Source of the DNA: Amorphophallus konjac
Taxonomy: Eukaryota; Streptophyta; Magnoliopsida; Alismatales; Araceae
DNA length: 64,000 nucleotides
NCBI GenBank assembly: GCA_022559845.1
Contig: CM040120.1
Coordinates: 164,654,334 to 164,718,333, forward strand
Direction: 5' to 3'
Part shown: piece after piece, positions 41,919 through 53,572 of the stretch
Layout of the letters: each line of letters opens with the position of its first letter
How positions within the stretch are numbered: position 1 is the first letter of the stretch
The notes under the pieces: model-generated
Told to the model about the DNA's origin: nothing
The model's input: only the letters and a program-made list of their open reading frames with translations
Database searches by the model: none
Made by a program: the position numbers and the translations under genes

Positions 41919-42074
41919 TGTAGTGCTCGTGCCGTAGCGGATTCGTAGCAGTTTGGATCTAGGCTTTGTCCTGATCGTTTTGGCTATTTTTACGGATTTT
42001 TTGGCATTCGTTTGACATTTATTGGAATTTGTTTAAGAATTATGGCAATTAGAGTTAATTTTTCAAATAATAAT

Positions 42075-42115
<41 letters not shown>

Positions 42116-44185
42116 TCTCTCTCTCCCCCATCGAACACTCTCTCTCACTCACTCGTTCTCTCTCTTCCTCTCTCCCTCTCACGATCTCTCCTCTCCCTCT
42201 CTCTCGGATTCGGTCCGGACGGGCCCCGATCGAGGCACGGGAGGTACCGACGGGACGGGCTCGATGCGAGGATCGCGTGGACGCCAGCTTTGTCTCGATC
42301 CGTGGTACGTGGAGGCGTGTGTAGCCGAGAGTAGCTGCGGCGTCCCTTCGTCCGTTCGGGACCGAATCGCCGTCTTCATCGAGTTTGAGGTAGGGGGATG
42401 GAATCCCTGCGTCGCTAGGATCATTTTGACGCCACATGCACGCACATGCATGGCCATTTTCCTCGTTTTCTGTGCAAAACTCCATGTTAGCCTATTTATG
42501 CTTAATTTCATGAAATTAATTGTTATAGGCGTTGTTTTTAAATTTCAATGGCATGCTTAGTTGTAGAATGTTGTGGTTTGGCAGGTTTTACAGCTTTTCC
42601 ATGTTTTCCCATCGATCCGGCTCGACCGGGAGGGAGTTCCATTTTGAACCTAACCCGTCCGTAACCCAGGCGGTGTGACGGTCCTACCAGGAACCGTCAC
42701 ATTGGTAACGGCCCTCATGGGACGCGTTACAGTACTGTGACGGACCTAAGTAGGTGCGTCACAGTTTGTGTAACGGTCGAGCCCACGACCGTTACATTTC
42801 TTTTGTCTATAGTTGACCCGGTAAGGCGGTTGGCCTGACGGTCCGTCGGGCGACCGTCAGGGTTCCGTGACGCACCTCCTGGCATGCGTCACACCCTGTC
42901 TGATCGTTAGAAAAACTCTAATTTTTATAGCTTCGCATGGTGTAACGGCTCAGGGGAGGCGTGTTACGTTCGCGTAACGCCCCTGTCCTGGCACGTTACA
43001 GCCTGTACCTGACGGCCCGCCAGGGACGCGTCACCGACCTGTAGCGCACCCTTCCTCGACCGTCACACCCTGTGACGCGGCAGACCTAGACCGTTACATT
43101 CCCCTAGTTTTTAAAAGCATGCATGGTCAATTTCTAATGCATACCACGATATATATATGCCATGTTTAAGTTATTTTATGAACGATGGCTTGTTATTAGA
43201 TCCCGATGGAATTACTTTCTCTTTCCTTGTGATGGAACCACTAGTCGTAGCCCAGCGACTGAGCGTGTCGTCCCACCCGGGAGAGGTGGAGGGGTGTTCC
43301 CATTGAACAGTTTGTAAGCTAGTTACCGTGGGCGTCTGCGGTTACCGTTGCGTCCAACGGGGGGGGACTAGCTAGAGGCCTGGCTCTAGGCAGGAGTCAG
43401 TGTGTGCACACGTGGTCGGAGACTTGGACTGACACTGACGAGTGTTGCTCTGACTAGTACTTGGTTTGATCCTGTTACGCCTCTCACTTGTCACGTTCCA
43501 GACTTGCGAGTTGCCGAGACGCAGTGTAAGTCGTCGGAGGATGCATCAGGTCTTGTTCTTCTAGTGGGTTGTTCCGTCTCTCACTTCACTTGGTTAGCAG
43601 TGGTTTATTCTATTGGTAGATTTAGCTCCTGACGCTATTTCCTGTCGTTGTTATTTATTTATTAAATCGTGCATCTGCCTGTTTATTGTTTAAATGCATG
43701 CTCTAATTGCTTTTATATTTACATGCTTGCTTGTTTAGTGTGAGGTAGGGATCCGCGTGACCCCTACTGAGTCTGGCTGTGGCTCACCCTTTCTCCTTTC
43801 AGGTGAGCCGCCCCAGTCGTCTGCCGGTCCTTCTCGTGGTTGTGCTGACCGTTGTTAGAGTGCCAGCTGTTATCGGTTTGTCTTTTTGTTCTTTTGTGCC
43901 GGGGTATGCCCCGTATAGTTGTACAGTGGACCTCTGTTATTTGTAAATCTAGACTATTGTATATATTTTACCACTCTGATATTTTATTTTACTTCCGCAC
44001 TTATTTATTAACTGTTGTCCTAATTAATATTGCGCGCCTGTGGTCTCAATTCGTTATGCAACTCCTCAGCAAACTCTACTAACCCTTAAGGGGCCTCATC
44101 AGCCTCTTGGGTGGCTTCCCCAGTTCTTGGTATCGATGTATCGATGATATCGGTATATCGGTATCCGGAGCTTTGGGTCGTCACA
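41919..44185 (+). repeat. 3' LTR of DE (2267 bp)
   Basis: Collinear with the 5' LTR. Differences are mostly single transitions, plus the shorter AT microsatellite. Ends TGTAGTGCTCGTGCC and GTCGTCACA. Confidence 0.92.
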
Positions 44186-44190
44186 CCAAC
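44186..44190. repeat. Target-site duplication CCAAC, right copy
   Basis: Partner of 37822-37826. Confidence 0.92.
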
Positions 44191-47046
44191 TGAGAACAAC
44201 GGTGGCACAGAAAGCAGTAACTACAAGAACAACAGTAGCAGCAGGAACAATAACTTGTTGGCCGGTCAAAACTCGGCACTACAACTACTCCTATTGTACC
44301 GGTCAAGCAGATAGAGAAATCCTGATCTCATAATCGGGAACCGGACCACACTAAAACCACTCACCGAGGTAAAACCCACGGCAACCCTATCGTAGAGGCC
44401 TATCTCCTATGACAAGACCAACCTGGACACACTGCCCAAGGTCAAGCCGTGACCGCCTCGTCGCGAACACAACACTAACAAGATGCAACCTCGGTGAAGC
44501 TACTAGCACCCTGGACACTAACTCGAAAACACCGGACGGTCCAGAAAACCACGTCTCGCAGACTGAAAATGGAACCCGAAAACAGGAGAGTCACGTCTCA
44601 CGTCACATGAGTACCTGCCCACCAGAAGCAAGGCTGGATGCGTCCACTGACGTCTTAGACCGCGCCTCTGGTGTCTCACTCCGGCCCAGCGGGAACTGAG
44701 ACACCGTACTAGTAACCACAGAACAAGTGACTAGCTGGGGTCACGCTCATCAGCGCGGGTCCAACCGCCCCCAACCACGTGTGCACACACAGACCATCCG
44801 TCCCAGGTCTGGCCCTCTGACTGGTTTTTCCCTCAGCCGGACTCTGGCTGCAAGACGTGGGGCCCAACAGAAATCAATCTAAAAACCATCTCTCGGGATA
44901 GCCTCGTCACCACTCCCTGGTGGGACCACTCACGTGTCGGAAGGATACGACTAGTGGGGAGTCACTGATGTGACTACTCTCCGAAGAGAAACTCTGAGAA
45001 CCACACACGCACCCTGCGCGAAAGTCGAGAAGGACCAAGTGGCGACGAGCCACTTGACTCTGGACGGTCCTCTAGACTCACTAAATCCAACGGTCCTTGG
45101 GTCACAAGACTCAGGGTCAAGACCGTCGTACATCGCGGCACAATGACGTTAATCTAGCTTAATCCCTGGGTCTAAAACTACGATAGCATGAATACCGAGT
45201 CAGCTCACGAGTCGCCGAGACCATCCCCAGGCTGGGTAATTGGACTAACAGTCCAAGGCCACACATATGGCCCACGCGGAAAACATAGAAGCACGATTCC
45301 TAAGGTAGCACACAGGCCGCCACGCCAATTCCCCATCCTAGAGAAGAGTAGGAAACCTCCAACTCCAAGCTGGACGACTGGACTCGCAGTCCAAGGCCTT
45401 ACTCGAGGCCCACACGGGAACCTTCTTCCGTAGAAACCCACGACATGCGGGGAAACCTCACCGCACTCACACCGATACACGGTGACTCGATCGAGCGTAA
45501 CACACAAAAACCCAGAACACATGGGGTCACCCAAACCCACCACACCTACGGGCAGGCTAATCGAGATAATACGGCACTTCCCGACACCCAAGAAACACGG
45601 ACACGGAACTCACGGGGTGTCCGGGACACTCACGAGGCTGAAGGTCAACCATTGGGTCACAACCGGGTCGACCGGAGACCAACACAACACGAACCCGACA
45701 TCGCAAGCACAGGAATCGCCAGGCGGTCCTCTCTTGGGCCGCCACACGACTCTAGCGGCCCAACCTTAGGCCGGGACAGGTACTATAGCGGTTCAACAAT
45801 GAGCCGCCACACCTTGGGTCGCGAAAGAACAAGCAATCCTATATAGGGCCGCCACAAGGCATGTAGCGGGCGTACCTTCGACCGCCAGACCCCAAAACCT
45901 CCAACGGTCAAAAACCAGTGGTCAAAATGCCTCGAAGGCCACGTCGGACAACTAGGCTTAGCGGCCGGACCTTCGGCTGCCACCTGGGCTCTGGCGGCTC
46001 ATCGTGCGGCCGCCAGGCCCAACCCATGCACGGAAAGGTTGAAACGGTCGAACAGGGACCGCCAGAAGGATGTGGCGGTCACTGGAAGGACCGCCACACT
46101 TCCGGAAAATCAAGAACGGCGGGAAACACCCCAAAAATCCGATCCACGCCCCAATCACCCCCGGGTGATGGGGAAACAAAGGGGAATCCATACCCAAGCC
46201 CTTAGGCATCCATCTAAACCCCTGGATCGGCCAAAAATGCGGCGAAACGAGAGATCTGGCTCACTCCCCAAAAACATGGATTTTCCCAAAACAGCTCAAA
46301 TAAGCCCGCTCGGCTCACCACGACCTACAAAACTCGTGGGAAAGGAAGTACACGAGCTGGGGGTCCATCTCCCACCTCCATCGAAGATTCGACGCGCCGT
46401 GGACGCCGATCCACGAAGAAAACTTCACGAAACCCTCATTGTTCCTGAGCTTCCCATGAACCACGCACGCCACCACGATCACCACGCCGCCACCGCCATC
46501 GCCGCGCCGTCGCCCACAGCCGTCTGCAGCCGGAGGGGAGCACGCCGCCGCGTCCATGGGAGAGGGGGAGGAGAGGAGGCGCCGGTCACTGACGGGAGGA
46601 AGAAAGGAGGAAGAAGAAGAAAAAGAAAAAGGAATAGAAAAAAGGAAAAGAAATGGGGGTTATATAGAAAATCTGGATTTTCCAAAAAATACGAAAAATA
46701 GAATAATATACCCCCGTGATCTTCGGAACACGCTGATCGCCGTGGTAACGTCCCGGTGTCGGAGAACGTAACGGTTCACCCTGTCTGGGGTTCCGAAGGT
46801 CCGACAGATGAAAACACACGTAAAACCCAAAACGCAACCCGAGACCCACAAAGGCGCTCCGAAAATTTCAAAAAATACCGGCGTGCTCCTCACAGCACCA
46901 CGGACCCAAGGAAACTCACGGGTACACCACCAATGGGTCCGACAATCCGGTAAAAATAGTTTGAAGCTCAAACGGACACAATCCGCAACCCGCGAAAAGT
47001 GATCCGAAACCCGCAGATCCAGATCCGAAAAACCCGGGGCATTACA
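44191..47046 (-). repeat. 5' LTR of M, 5' portion
   Basis: 2856 bp; with 37461-37826 the LTR totals about 3.2 kb. On the minus strand it starts TGTAATGCCCCGGG, has a TATA box at 46660-46667 (CTATATAA) and a pyrimidine-rich leader (46560-46655), a palindrome array (about 45715-46100), and a diverged copy of the conserved dyad block with TGTGTGCACACGTGG (about 44785-44801). Confidence 0.87.
45715..46100. repeat. Palindrome array in M LTR
   Basis: About nine units with the pattern AGCGGYC-N7/8-GRCCGCCA, for example TAGCGGCC...GGCTGCCA near 45958, GGCGGCT...GGCCGCC near 45994 and GGCGGTC...GACCGCC near 46074. Confidence 0.75.
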
Positions 47047-47507
47047 TTCTCTGCCGCACAGCTTCAGTAGCAGGACGTAGAATGTAGGAAGAAGACACCC
47101 CTTTATGTCTTCTGAAGAAAAGAAGGGAGATCTTCTCTTCTGCAGGTAGCAGGATGACGGCAGTAACCTCTACCTGCGCTATGGAGGGAATTATTATAGG
47201 AAAAGAACCCTCCGGGTCCTACAATAGGGAAAGGTCCATTGCCAGCGAAGGTTTTAAAACCTTGCTATTCATCCTTCAAACACTTCTAGAAGAACAGCTG
47301 GAAGAATAGGGTTTTGCCCTGTTAGGAATTGGCGCCCAAGGGGAGGGCGCCCATTAATTTGCGCCCATGCAAGGCGGCGCTCATCAATGGAATTGGCACC
47401 CTTGAAAGGGGCGCCCATTACCTTGGTTGCCCAGTCAAAGGGTAAACGGCGCCCTTGTGGAGGGCGCCCATTAACTGGTTTGACCCAGTCAAAAGCTAAT
47501 TGGCGCC
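47047..47507 (-). repeat. 3' LTR of P, fragment left of T
   Basis: Part of an older Gypsy LTR, bounded on the left by M. Its right half is built from units with GGCGCCC...GGGCGCCCATTAA and TTGACCCAGTCAA, which continue beyond element T at 58321. The left half shows nothing recognisable. Confidence 0.72.
47503..47507. repeat. Target-site duplication GCGCC, left copy
   Basis: GCGCC precedes T's left LTR; the partner is at 58316-58320. Confidence 0.9.
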
Positions 47508-48290
47508 TGAAGAGGCGGAATCTCGCGCTGGGTCCTGAGCGGGCTGTGGATCACCAGAAGATGAATCTGCAAGAGAGGGAAACGTGTCAGAGGGCCCAGG
47601 GGATCTCCCTGGGGCAAACCCTCCGATGGCTAAGTCAGTAGAGCGATGGTGGAAGCGATAATGGGGGGAGGAGAGAGCTGATGCGCGAGAATCCTCTCCA
47701 CCAAAGGGTGAAGCGAATCGTGCTCAGGAGCTTAGGGTATGTGAATGCCTAGTTCATCTTACCATCTTTCGGAGGGTATCCCTTGCTTAAATAGTGCGTC
47801 GCCTTTTAAGAGTCCGATGAGCTGAGGGCTTCCCGGCGGGAGTTACGTCTTCAGCGGGGGCTTTTATGGCCGGATCGTGGGGACGTTATCCCCTTGGAGT
47901 CCGGCGGCACCCCTGACTCTCCCGTCGGCGGAGTACTCTGAACGGCCGTACCTGCGGATTAATCAAACGGTCTTACCGAGCTTCAGGGAGGCTAGCTCTG
48001 GTCTGAGCGATGGCCCGGCGAAGGTGGGGTCGGATAGGTCGGCTGGAGCCTGTCTCTCTCGGGTGAGGAGAGGGCTTTTAGACCGGACCTTCCTTGGGAC
48101 CTGACCGCTGTCTCGGGCCCTCCGAGCCTAGAAGGCCGTCGGGGAGAGTTGGTTCCTCGAGTCTTTATTTATTGGGCTTTTCTTCCCTGAGTGGGCCCAG
48201 CGGGCTATCACTCGGGCGGGCTCGCCTAGTTGGACCGTGTGGGTCTTGTTGGGCTGCCTTTGTGGTGGGCTACGGAAATCCCCCTCTCCA
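47508..48290 (-). repeat. 3' LTR of T (783 bp)
   Basis: From TGAAGAGGCGGAATC to CCCCTCTCCA. The minus-strand TATA-like box CTATTTAAGC is at 47785-47794. On the minus strand the purine tract GAGGGGGACAAG (about 48291-48305) precedes it. Confidence 0.92.
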
Positions 48291-48566
48291 CTTGTCCCCC
48301 TCCTACTCCCGAGCCAAGGAGGCTCGGATGAGTAGTTTTTCGAGGCTTTGGACCGGCGTGGCTCAGGTGGGTGGAATTCCGTTGGCGTTGTGGAGCCGCT
48401 TATAGCGGTCGCCGAGGCCCATAATGATGATCCTGACGGATTGGAAGCGAAGGGGCCCCCCTTTTTTTCGGAGCACGGAACGGCGCGCCGCCACCCTCAG
48501 GGGTTTTTTAAGGGGCGCTGTTCATCGTTCTAGGCTTCCAGGGTTTTAGGCTTTCCTTGCTTCTTG

Positions 48567-51165
48567 ATGCACCGTGAGAGCACAGCGGAGACGCGGAGCC
48601 TTGCGACGGCGTTCGAAGAGTTGGCGAGGATAACCGCGGAGGCGATCCGGCAGCTTCCTTCTCCCCCGGAGTCTTCAAGCTCATGCGAGGGATCTTCTCT
48701 CGACTCGATGGCGGACCGGAGCCCGGAGCCTGTGCCGGTGAGGCGGGAACCCGTCCCCAACTGTAGCGAGTTGGGGGAGACGAGGTGAGGAGGTTAGAGC
48801 ACCGTTTCCGTCTGCCTCTCCGCTATAGCTTTGTTGCTGCCACTCTGTACGAGACGAGTTTGGATGATCGTGCTGGGCTTATTTGCACCTTCCTTCTGGC
48901 TTGGAAGAGCGGATTTCGGCTTCCTTTCAATCCTTACGTGCTGCAGCTTCTCAATTTTTTCCGATTGGCACCTATTCAGTTGGTGGCCAACTCCTATCTT
49001 CTTCTTTCGGCCTTCGGGATTCTGTGTCGCCAGCGCGACATCTACCCTTCTCTGGAACTCTTCCACTTCTTCTTTGAGTTGAAAGTGCACTCGCAGGCGG
49101 GGAAAGGCTTCTACTTCATCCAGGCGCGGAGGAACAGGAGTTGCATCTCGCTTGCGGCGAAGGACTCCTCGCACAAGGGGTGGAAGACCCAATTCTTCTG
49201 GGTGAAGGCGGTGGCGACGGACGAGATCTGGAGATGCCGGATCTCGCCCAACTTTCACCCGAATCTGCCCCCTCGCCAGGAGGAGTTCCCTCCCCACGTG
49301 GAGTAGCAGGCTGCCCGTCTGCTGGAGAATCGCCAATCGACCGAGGAGCTGGTGACACCGGAGAACATCGAACGGTGTCTTCTCTCGCGGTTGACGTCGT
49401 CAGGTACGGCTCTTGAGGCTCTTTTTCTGGGGTGGTAGCTCTTTTTTTCTCCTCCTGATCGGGGCTTCTTCTTGCTACAGACGTAAGGCGGGTGCCTCTG
49501 GAGGAGGCGGCCGAGGTCATCGATCTGGGAGATGACTCGGCAGCCGATGAGCCTGATGCCCCGGTGGGTCGCGTCAATGCCCGAGATAAGGGCAAGGGGG
49601 CGGCCTCCGAGGGGTCTTCTCGATCGACTGGTCTGAAGCGCAAGGATCCCCTGGTGGGGAAACAGCGAGAGGCCGCGAAGGCCAGGAAGAGGGCCAGGAA
49701 AGCCGGTCTTCCTACCGCCGTCGGGGGTGATTCTGGCTCGGCGGCACTCCCCCCTCGGGGGCAGGATGGGGCCGACCCTTCCGGGCTGGCTCTCCCATCC
49801 GCCGAGCGAGAGGGGGCCGAGGAGACCAGGGGCCCCGCAGAGGGAGGTGATGGGTCGGCTCTCCCCTCTGTAGGGACAGAAGGGGCCGATGCCGGCGTGG
49901 TCGGCGCTGGGACCGAGGGTTCGGTCGGCGCGGATGGGGGTTCGCCCGCGGGGGCGTCGTAACCCCAAGTGCTAGCAGCTTCTGGTGCGGTTGATCCCGC
50001 GGCGCCGGTCGAGGGTGGGGGTTCGCCCGGGGAGGCGTTGCAACCCCAACCGACCGTGGCGCGCGGGGCGGTTGGTTTCGCCGCCACAACAGGGCCTTCT
50101 GGCGGGGTGCCCAGGGTGGAGCAGTCCCCTTTGCCGGAACCTCTGGTTAGGCTCGGTGTCTCGGGTGACCTGTACCGGCTCTACCGGTCGATCGCCGATA
50201 GGACGAGTGGGGGAGAAAAGCGCAGCACTCCTGCCGGGGTCCTTGACATCCTGATGGAGGGCGGCCTGGTCATAGCTCGGACAGCGGCCGTGATGGCAGA
50301 GGCGCACGCCCGGACGGAGGCGGAGCGGTCGAAGCTCGCCTGGACCCTTGGTGGATGCGAGGGGAAACTAGCTCGGCTCGAGGGGGAGCACGAGGGGCTC
50401 CGGCGGGAGTTCCTCGCATTCAGGGAGTTGGCGCGGTCGAGCCGATGGGAAGCCGAGGTGCTGGCCGAGCAGCTGACAAGGGCCCAAGAATCGCTCGAGA
50501 GGAAGAGCAAACGTCTAGAAGACGAGCGTCAACGTCACATCGAGCTGGATAGCCTCTGGGAGCTTGAGCGCGGCGAGCTGCAGGATCGGGCGGAGGACGC
50601 GGAGCGCCTTCGCGCTGAGGCCGAGGCGGACCGAGCCCGGGCGGAGGGTCGGATGATCGAAGCTGAGCAGAGGATGACCGAGCTGGAGGAGCGTTTGGCG
50701 AGGGCGGAAGAGCGTGCGGCCGAGGCGGAGCGGGTTCGGGACGGGCAGGTCAAGGCGGAGGCGATCGAGCGCTATAAAGGCTCGGAAGCTTACTCGGCCG
50801 ACCTGATTGCAGCTGCCCTACCCTACTACGAGGTAGCGCTCCGCCAGGGTGCTCGAATGGGGTTCAGGCAGGGCTATCGCCGGGCGATGAACTATGCCAA
50901 TGAGCACCTTGCCGGGGGTGATTTTCCTTATGGCCAGAGTTATGACTCGAACGAGTCAGATTCCAGATCCTCATCTTCGGCCGGGGAAGAACCGGAGGAG
51001 TCGCCTCCAGCGGGGTCACCAGCTCCGGAGGCCTCGGGAGGGCTCACGACCGGGACAGTTCTCGCACAGGCAAGGTCAGTGTCCGGGCCAGCCGTCGCCG
51101 AGGGTACCGGGGGTGACGCGTCCCCTACTGCTGTTCCCGAGCTTCAAAGTGGGCCCGAGGCCTGA
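48567..51165 (+). pseudogene. Antisense gene of T, Transposase_28-like, spliced, broken
   Basis: It lies opposite to gag-pol, between integrase and the 3' LTR. The start is the ATG at 48567 (MHRESTAETRSL). A frameshift near 48780 leads into 48785-49306. That stretch resembles the 'putative gypsy type transposon' domain (FRLPFNPYVLQLLNFF, LAPIQLVANSYLLL, then GWKTQFFWV). A TAG at 49304-49306 interrupts it; the frame goes on to LVTPENIERCLLS. It then meets an intron (49404-49480) after which the frame resumes exactly at 49481. The second exon is acidic and Gly/Ala/Pro-rich, has one TAA at 49960-49962 (CAA in origin), then a long Glu/Arg/Ala coiled coil (about 50290-50780) and an acidic Ser-rich tail ending at 51165. 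The molecular role of these proteins is unknown. Confidence 0.78.
49404..49480 (+). other. Predicted 77-bp intron in T antisense gene
   Basis: Donor CAG|GTACGG and acceptor CTTGCTACAG|AC, with a T-rich stretch before the acceptor. The upstream exon ends in phase 1, and splicing joins it in frame to the next long open frame. Confidence 0.7.
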
Positions 51166-52375
51166 TGTAACTTCATTTTGCCCCTTCCCCTTTTTGTCTG
51201 TCTTTCCTTTTGTAAGAGGTTTTTATTGGAGGTAATAAATGACTTACTTTATTTGATCGCTATCTTTGCTGTGATTTGGTTGGCGTATCGGGGCAGTTGG
51301 AAAGTGCCGATATCTTTTGCGCCGTTTTCGCACGTCGATTCGGGAGACTTTTTGCGGGCGTCCTTCCGTATTACCATGCTTTGAAAGTCGAGGTGCTTCG
51401 CGAATGCCGCTAGGGTGGGGACCGAGGAATTTGAGGTGATCTTTCAGGGGAGGTCCTATAGCGTGTTTTCGAGGGGGGAGTCATTTAAGGCGCGTGGCCT
51501 CCCTTGGCCTATAAAAAGGACCGAAGGGTGCTCCTTCCCTCTTAACACTTAGGACTCTCGCCGGCGGTCTGCTCTTATTCCCTCGTCTTCGCTCTGCGTA
51601 GCGCCGCCGCGATCGGAGCATGGAGGACCCTTCAGAAGGTGACGCTGCAGACGACGGGGAGCGGCCGGTTCCAGCTGTCCTGGAATATCGGTCGGGTCCC
51701 ACGGTCGCCGCGCGTGCATGAGACGGGTCCGACGGTCGCCGCGCGGATCTGGAGAGGGCTTCGACGTGCGGGGGCACGCCGTTTGCCTCCTCTTGGCTCC
51801 GGCGAGGCTTTCGGGCGGACGCCGAGATGGAGGGCGGATGGGGGAGTTAGGGATGCCGGCCGCCATTCCCCTCCGTGGGAGGGGAGGAGGCGGCTCCAGT
51901 CCCTTCCTCGCCCCTGTCCGCAGCCTCTTTCTCTCTCTTTTGTTCTTCATTTCTTTCACTCTTCGGGGGCTGCTTGCTTTCTGTTCGCCTCCAAAGAGTT
52001 GGTAGTTTGGCGGAGAGGAGACCTTCACGGCGTTCCTTTTTCCAGGTTGTTGCCAACTTGGAAGGTAGCCTTCCTTGTGTGAAAGGTGGCCTTCTCCTTG
52101 CTATCCCTCTGTCACCTTTGTCACGGTCCACCCGAGCCAACTGGGTCGACCATCTCTTGTTCGAGCCAGTTTCTACGCTAGGCAGAGTCAGTGGCTGGAT
52201 GCTAGAAGGTCAAGACCGGGTCGGCCGGGTGATGGCCGTTTGCCGCGGTGCTAGATGGATTTTTGCTTTTCACTATGTAATGTATTGGCAGTTGCCTTTC
52301 TGATGTACCAACAATTATCTTGAATGAATGCGAAAGATAAGGGGGTTTATTTTACCCGATTTGTTGATCCAGTAT
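51166..52375. other. T spacer between antisense gene and integrase, with plus-strand TATA box
   Basis: No convincing long gene. A plus-strand TATA box, TATAAAAAG (51510-51518), stands about 100 bp before an ATG at 51620 that opens a short acidic frame of about 33 codons (MEDPSEGDAADDGERP). GGGTCCCACGGTCGCCGCGCG is followed by a near copy about 30 bp later. Frames at 51549-52028 (-) and 51639-52082 (+) overlap each other and look like products of GC-rich sequence. Confidence 0.5.
51510..51518 (+). promoter_or_regulatory. Candidate TATA box, plus strand, inside T
   Basis: TATAAAAAG in a GC-rich setting. It points away from the antisense gene and toward the 3' end of integrase. It could drive a short antisense transcript over pol; there is no direct evidence for that. 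Confidence 0.45.
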
Positions 52376-53572
52376 TCAGAAATAAAATCTGCGTAGTGTG
52401 GTTGCATTCCATGTCCGGGGAATGGGTTCCCCTTCCATTGTGGCTAACCTGTACGCACCTTTCCCGAGCGTCTCGATCACTCGGTAGGGGCCTTCCCAGT
52501 TGGGGGATAGCTTGCCCGCTGCCTCCAGTGGTCGAGATGCTTCGGTCTTCCTGAGAACGAAGTCCCCTGGTCGGAATTGTCTACCTCAGACCTTGGTGTT
52601 GTAGTACCGAGTGAGGCGGCGCTGGTATTCCGTAGCTCGGACGTTCACAATCTCTCGGTGTTCGTCTGCCAGGTCGAGGTTCTCGAGCAGCTTCTGCTCG
52701 TTTGCCTCGGGCAAAAAGCTGATCACTCGGAGAGACGGATTGGCGATTTCTAACAGAACGACGGCTTCGGTGCCATATACCAGTTGAAAAGGGGTCTCAC
52801 CGGTTGCCGTTCTGGGGGTCGTTCGGTGCGACCATAGTACGCTAGGCAGTTCCTCGAGCCAGCTACCCTTAGCCTTGCCGAGTCTGGTTTTTATGCCCTT
52901 CAAGATGGTCTTGTTGGCATTTTCAACCAGCCCGTTGGCCTGAGGGTGGGCGACCGAGGTGAAGTGGTTGCGGATATTTAGGTCGGCACATCTGTCTCGG
53001 AAGTATCGAGAGTCGAATTGCCGCCCGTTATCGCTCACTATCACTCGGGGGACGCCGAAGCGACAAATGATCGATTTCCATACGAAACCCCAGACGACTG
53101 TCTCGGTGATCCTCGCTGTTGCTTCAGCCTCGATCCACTTGGTGAAGTAGTCGATGGCGACGATGATGAACTTCTTCTGGGATTGAGCTGTTGGGAATGG
53201 CCCAAGGATGTCGATCCCCCACCGAGCGAAAGGGTAGGGCTCGGTAAGGGTGACAAGTTTCGTGGCCGACTGGGGGACCAAATGGTCGAACCGCTGGCAA
53301 CGGTCGCAATGTTGTACGTAAGCCGTGCAGTCGCGCTGTAGGGTCGGCCACCAGTATCCTTGCCTTAGCAGGATTCTGGCCAGCGACCGACCTCCCGAAT
53401 GTGCTATGCACAGGCCTCGATGAATCTCTTCAATAGCTTGGCTCGCTTCGTCGGGGCCGAGACACTTCAGAAGGGGCCCGGAGAACGATCTTCGATAGAG
53501 AGCGTTGTAGAGGATGACGAAGCGCTGAGCCTGGTACTTCATCCGGCGGGCTTCTCGAGGGTCGGAGGGTTC
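52376..53572 (-). pseudogene. pol: Integrase of T, broken by two stops
   Basis: The open part is 52586-53542. The HHCC zinc finger: EIHRGLCIAHSG and HCDRCQ. The DDE core is intact: WGIDILGPF, IVSDNGRQFDS and QANGLVENANKTIL. A Tat-type C-terminal region follows (HRTTPRTATGETPFQLVYG, then LDLADEHRE). A TAG at 53573-53575 cuts it from RNase H. A TGA at 52586-52588, in the expected KVRGRQFRPGD motif, is an Arg codon CGA turned to TGA. The frame then continues to LRRFYF at 52376. Confidence 0.88.

Larger units (their letters stand above)
37827..44185 (+). mobile_element. DE: gag-protease-only Gypsy retrotransposon
   Basis: 5' LTR 37827-40125, primer site 40128-40139, gag 40275-41402, protease remnant to 41849, polypurine tract 41904-41918, 3' LTR 41919-44185. 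Gag is close to that of element Q, placing it with Del/Tekay-type Gypsy. Reverse transcriptase, RNase H and integrase are absent, so it could only move with enzymes from a relative. The perfect duplication CCAAC shows normal integration. Confidence 0.93.
13638..47046 (-). mobile_element. M: LARD-like Gypsy element, 3' LTR truncated, host of three insertions
   Basis: On the minus strand: 5' LTR at 47046 down to 37461 (interrupted by DE), primer site at 37456-37445, internal pieces 36926-37460, 24781-26375 and 14315-14372, a polypurine tract, then a partial 3' LTR (14314-13638). Without the insertions the interior is only about 2.2 kb and non-coding. LTR ends are TGTAATGCCC and GTCA. It is related to ABC, sharing ends, leader motif and LTR architecture, but most of the LTR differs. 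The left end is lost at 13638, so no target duplication can be read; the right flank is TTCTC. Confidence 0.82.

Noticed and set aside
48794..49336. 180-codon minus-strand frame
   Set aside because: Shadow of the Transposase_28-like region on the plus strand.
49116..50087. 323-codon minus-strand frame, Pro/Ser/Ala-rich
   Set aside because: Complement of the GC-rich antisense gene of T; low complexity and no domain. The plus-strand frame has the recognisable domain and intron.
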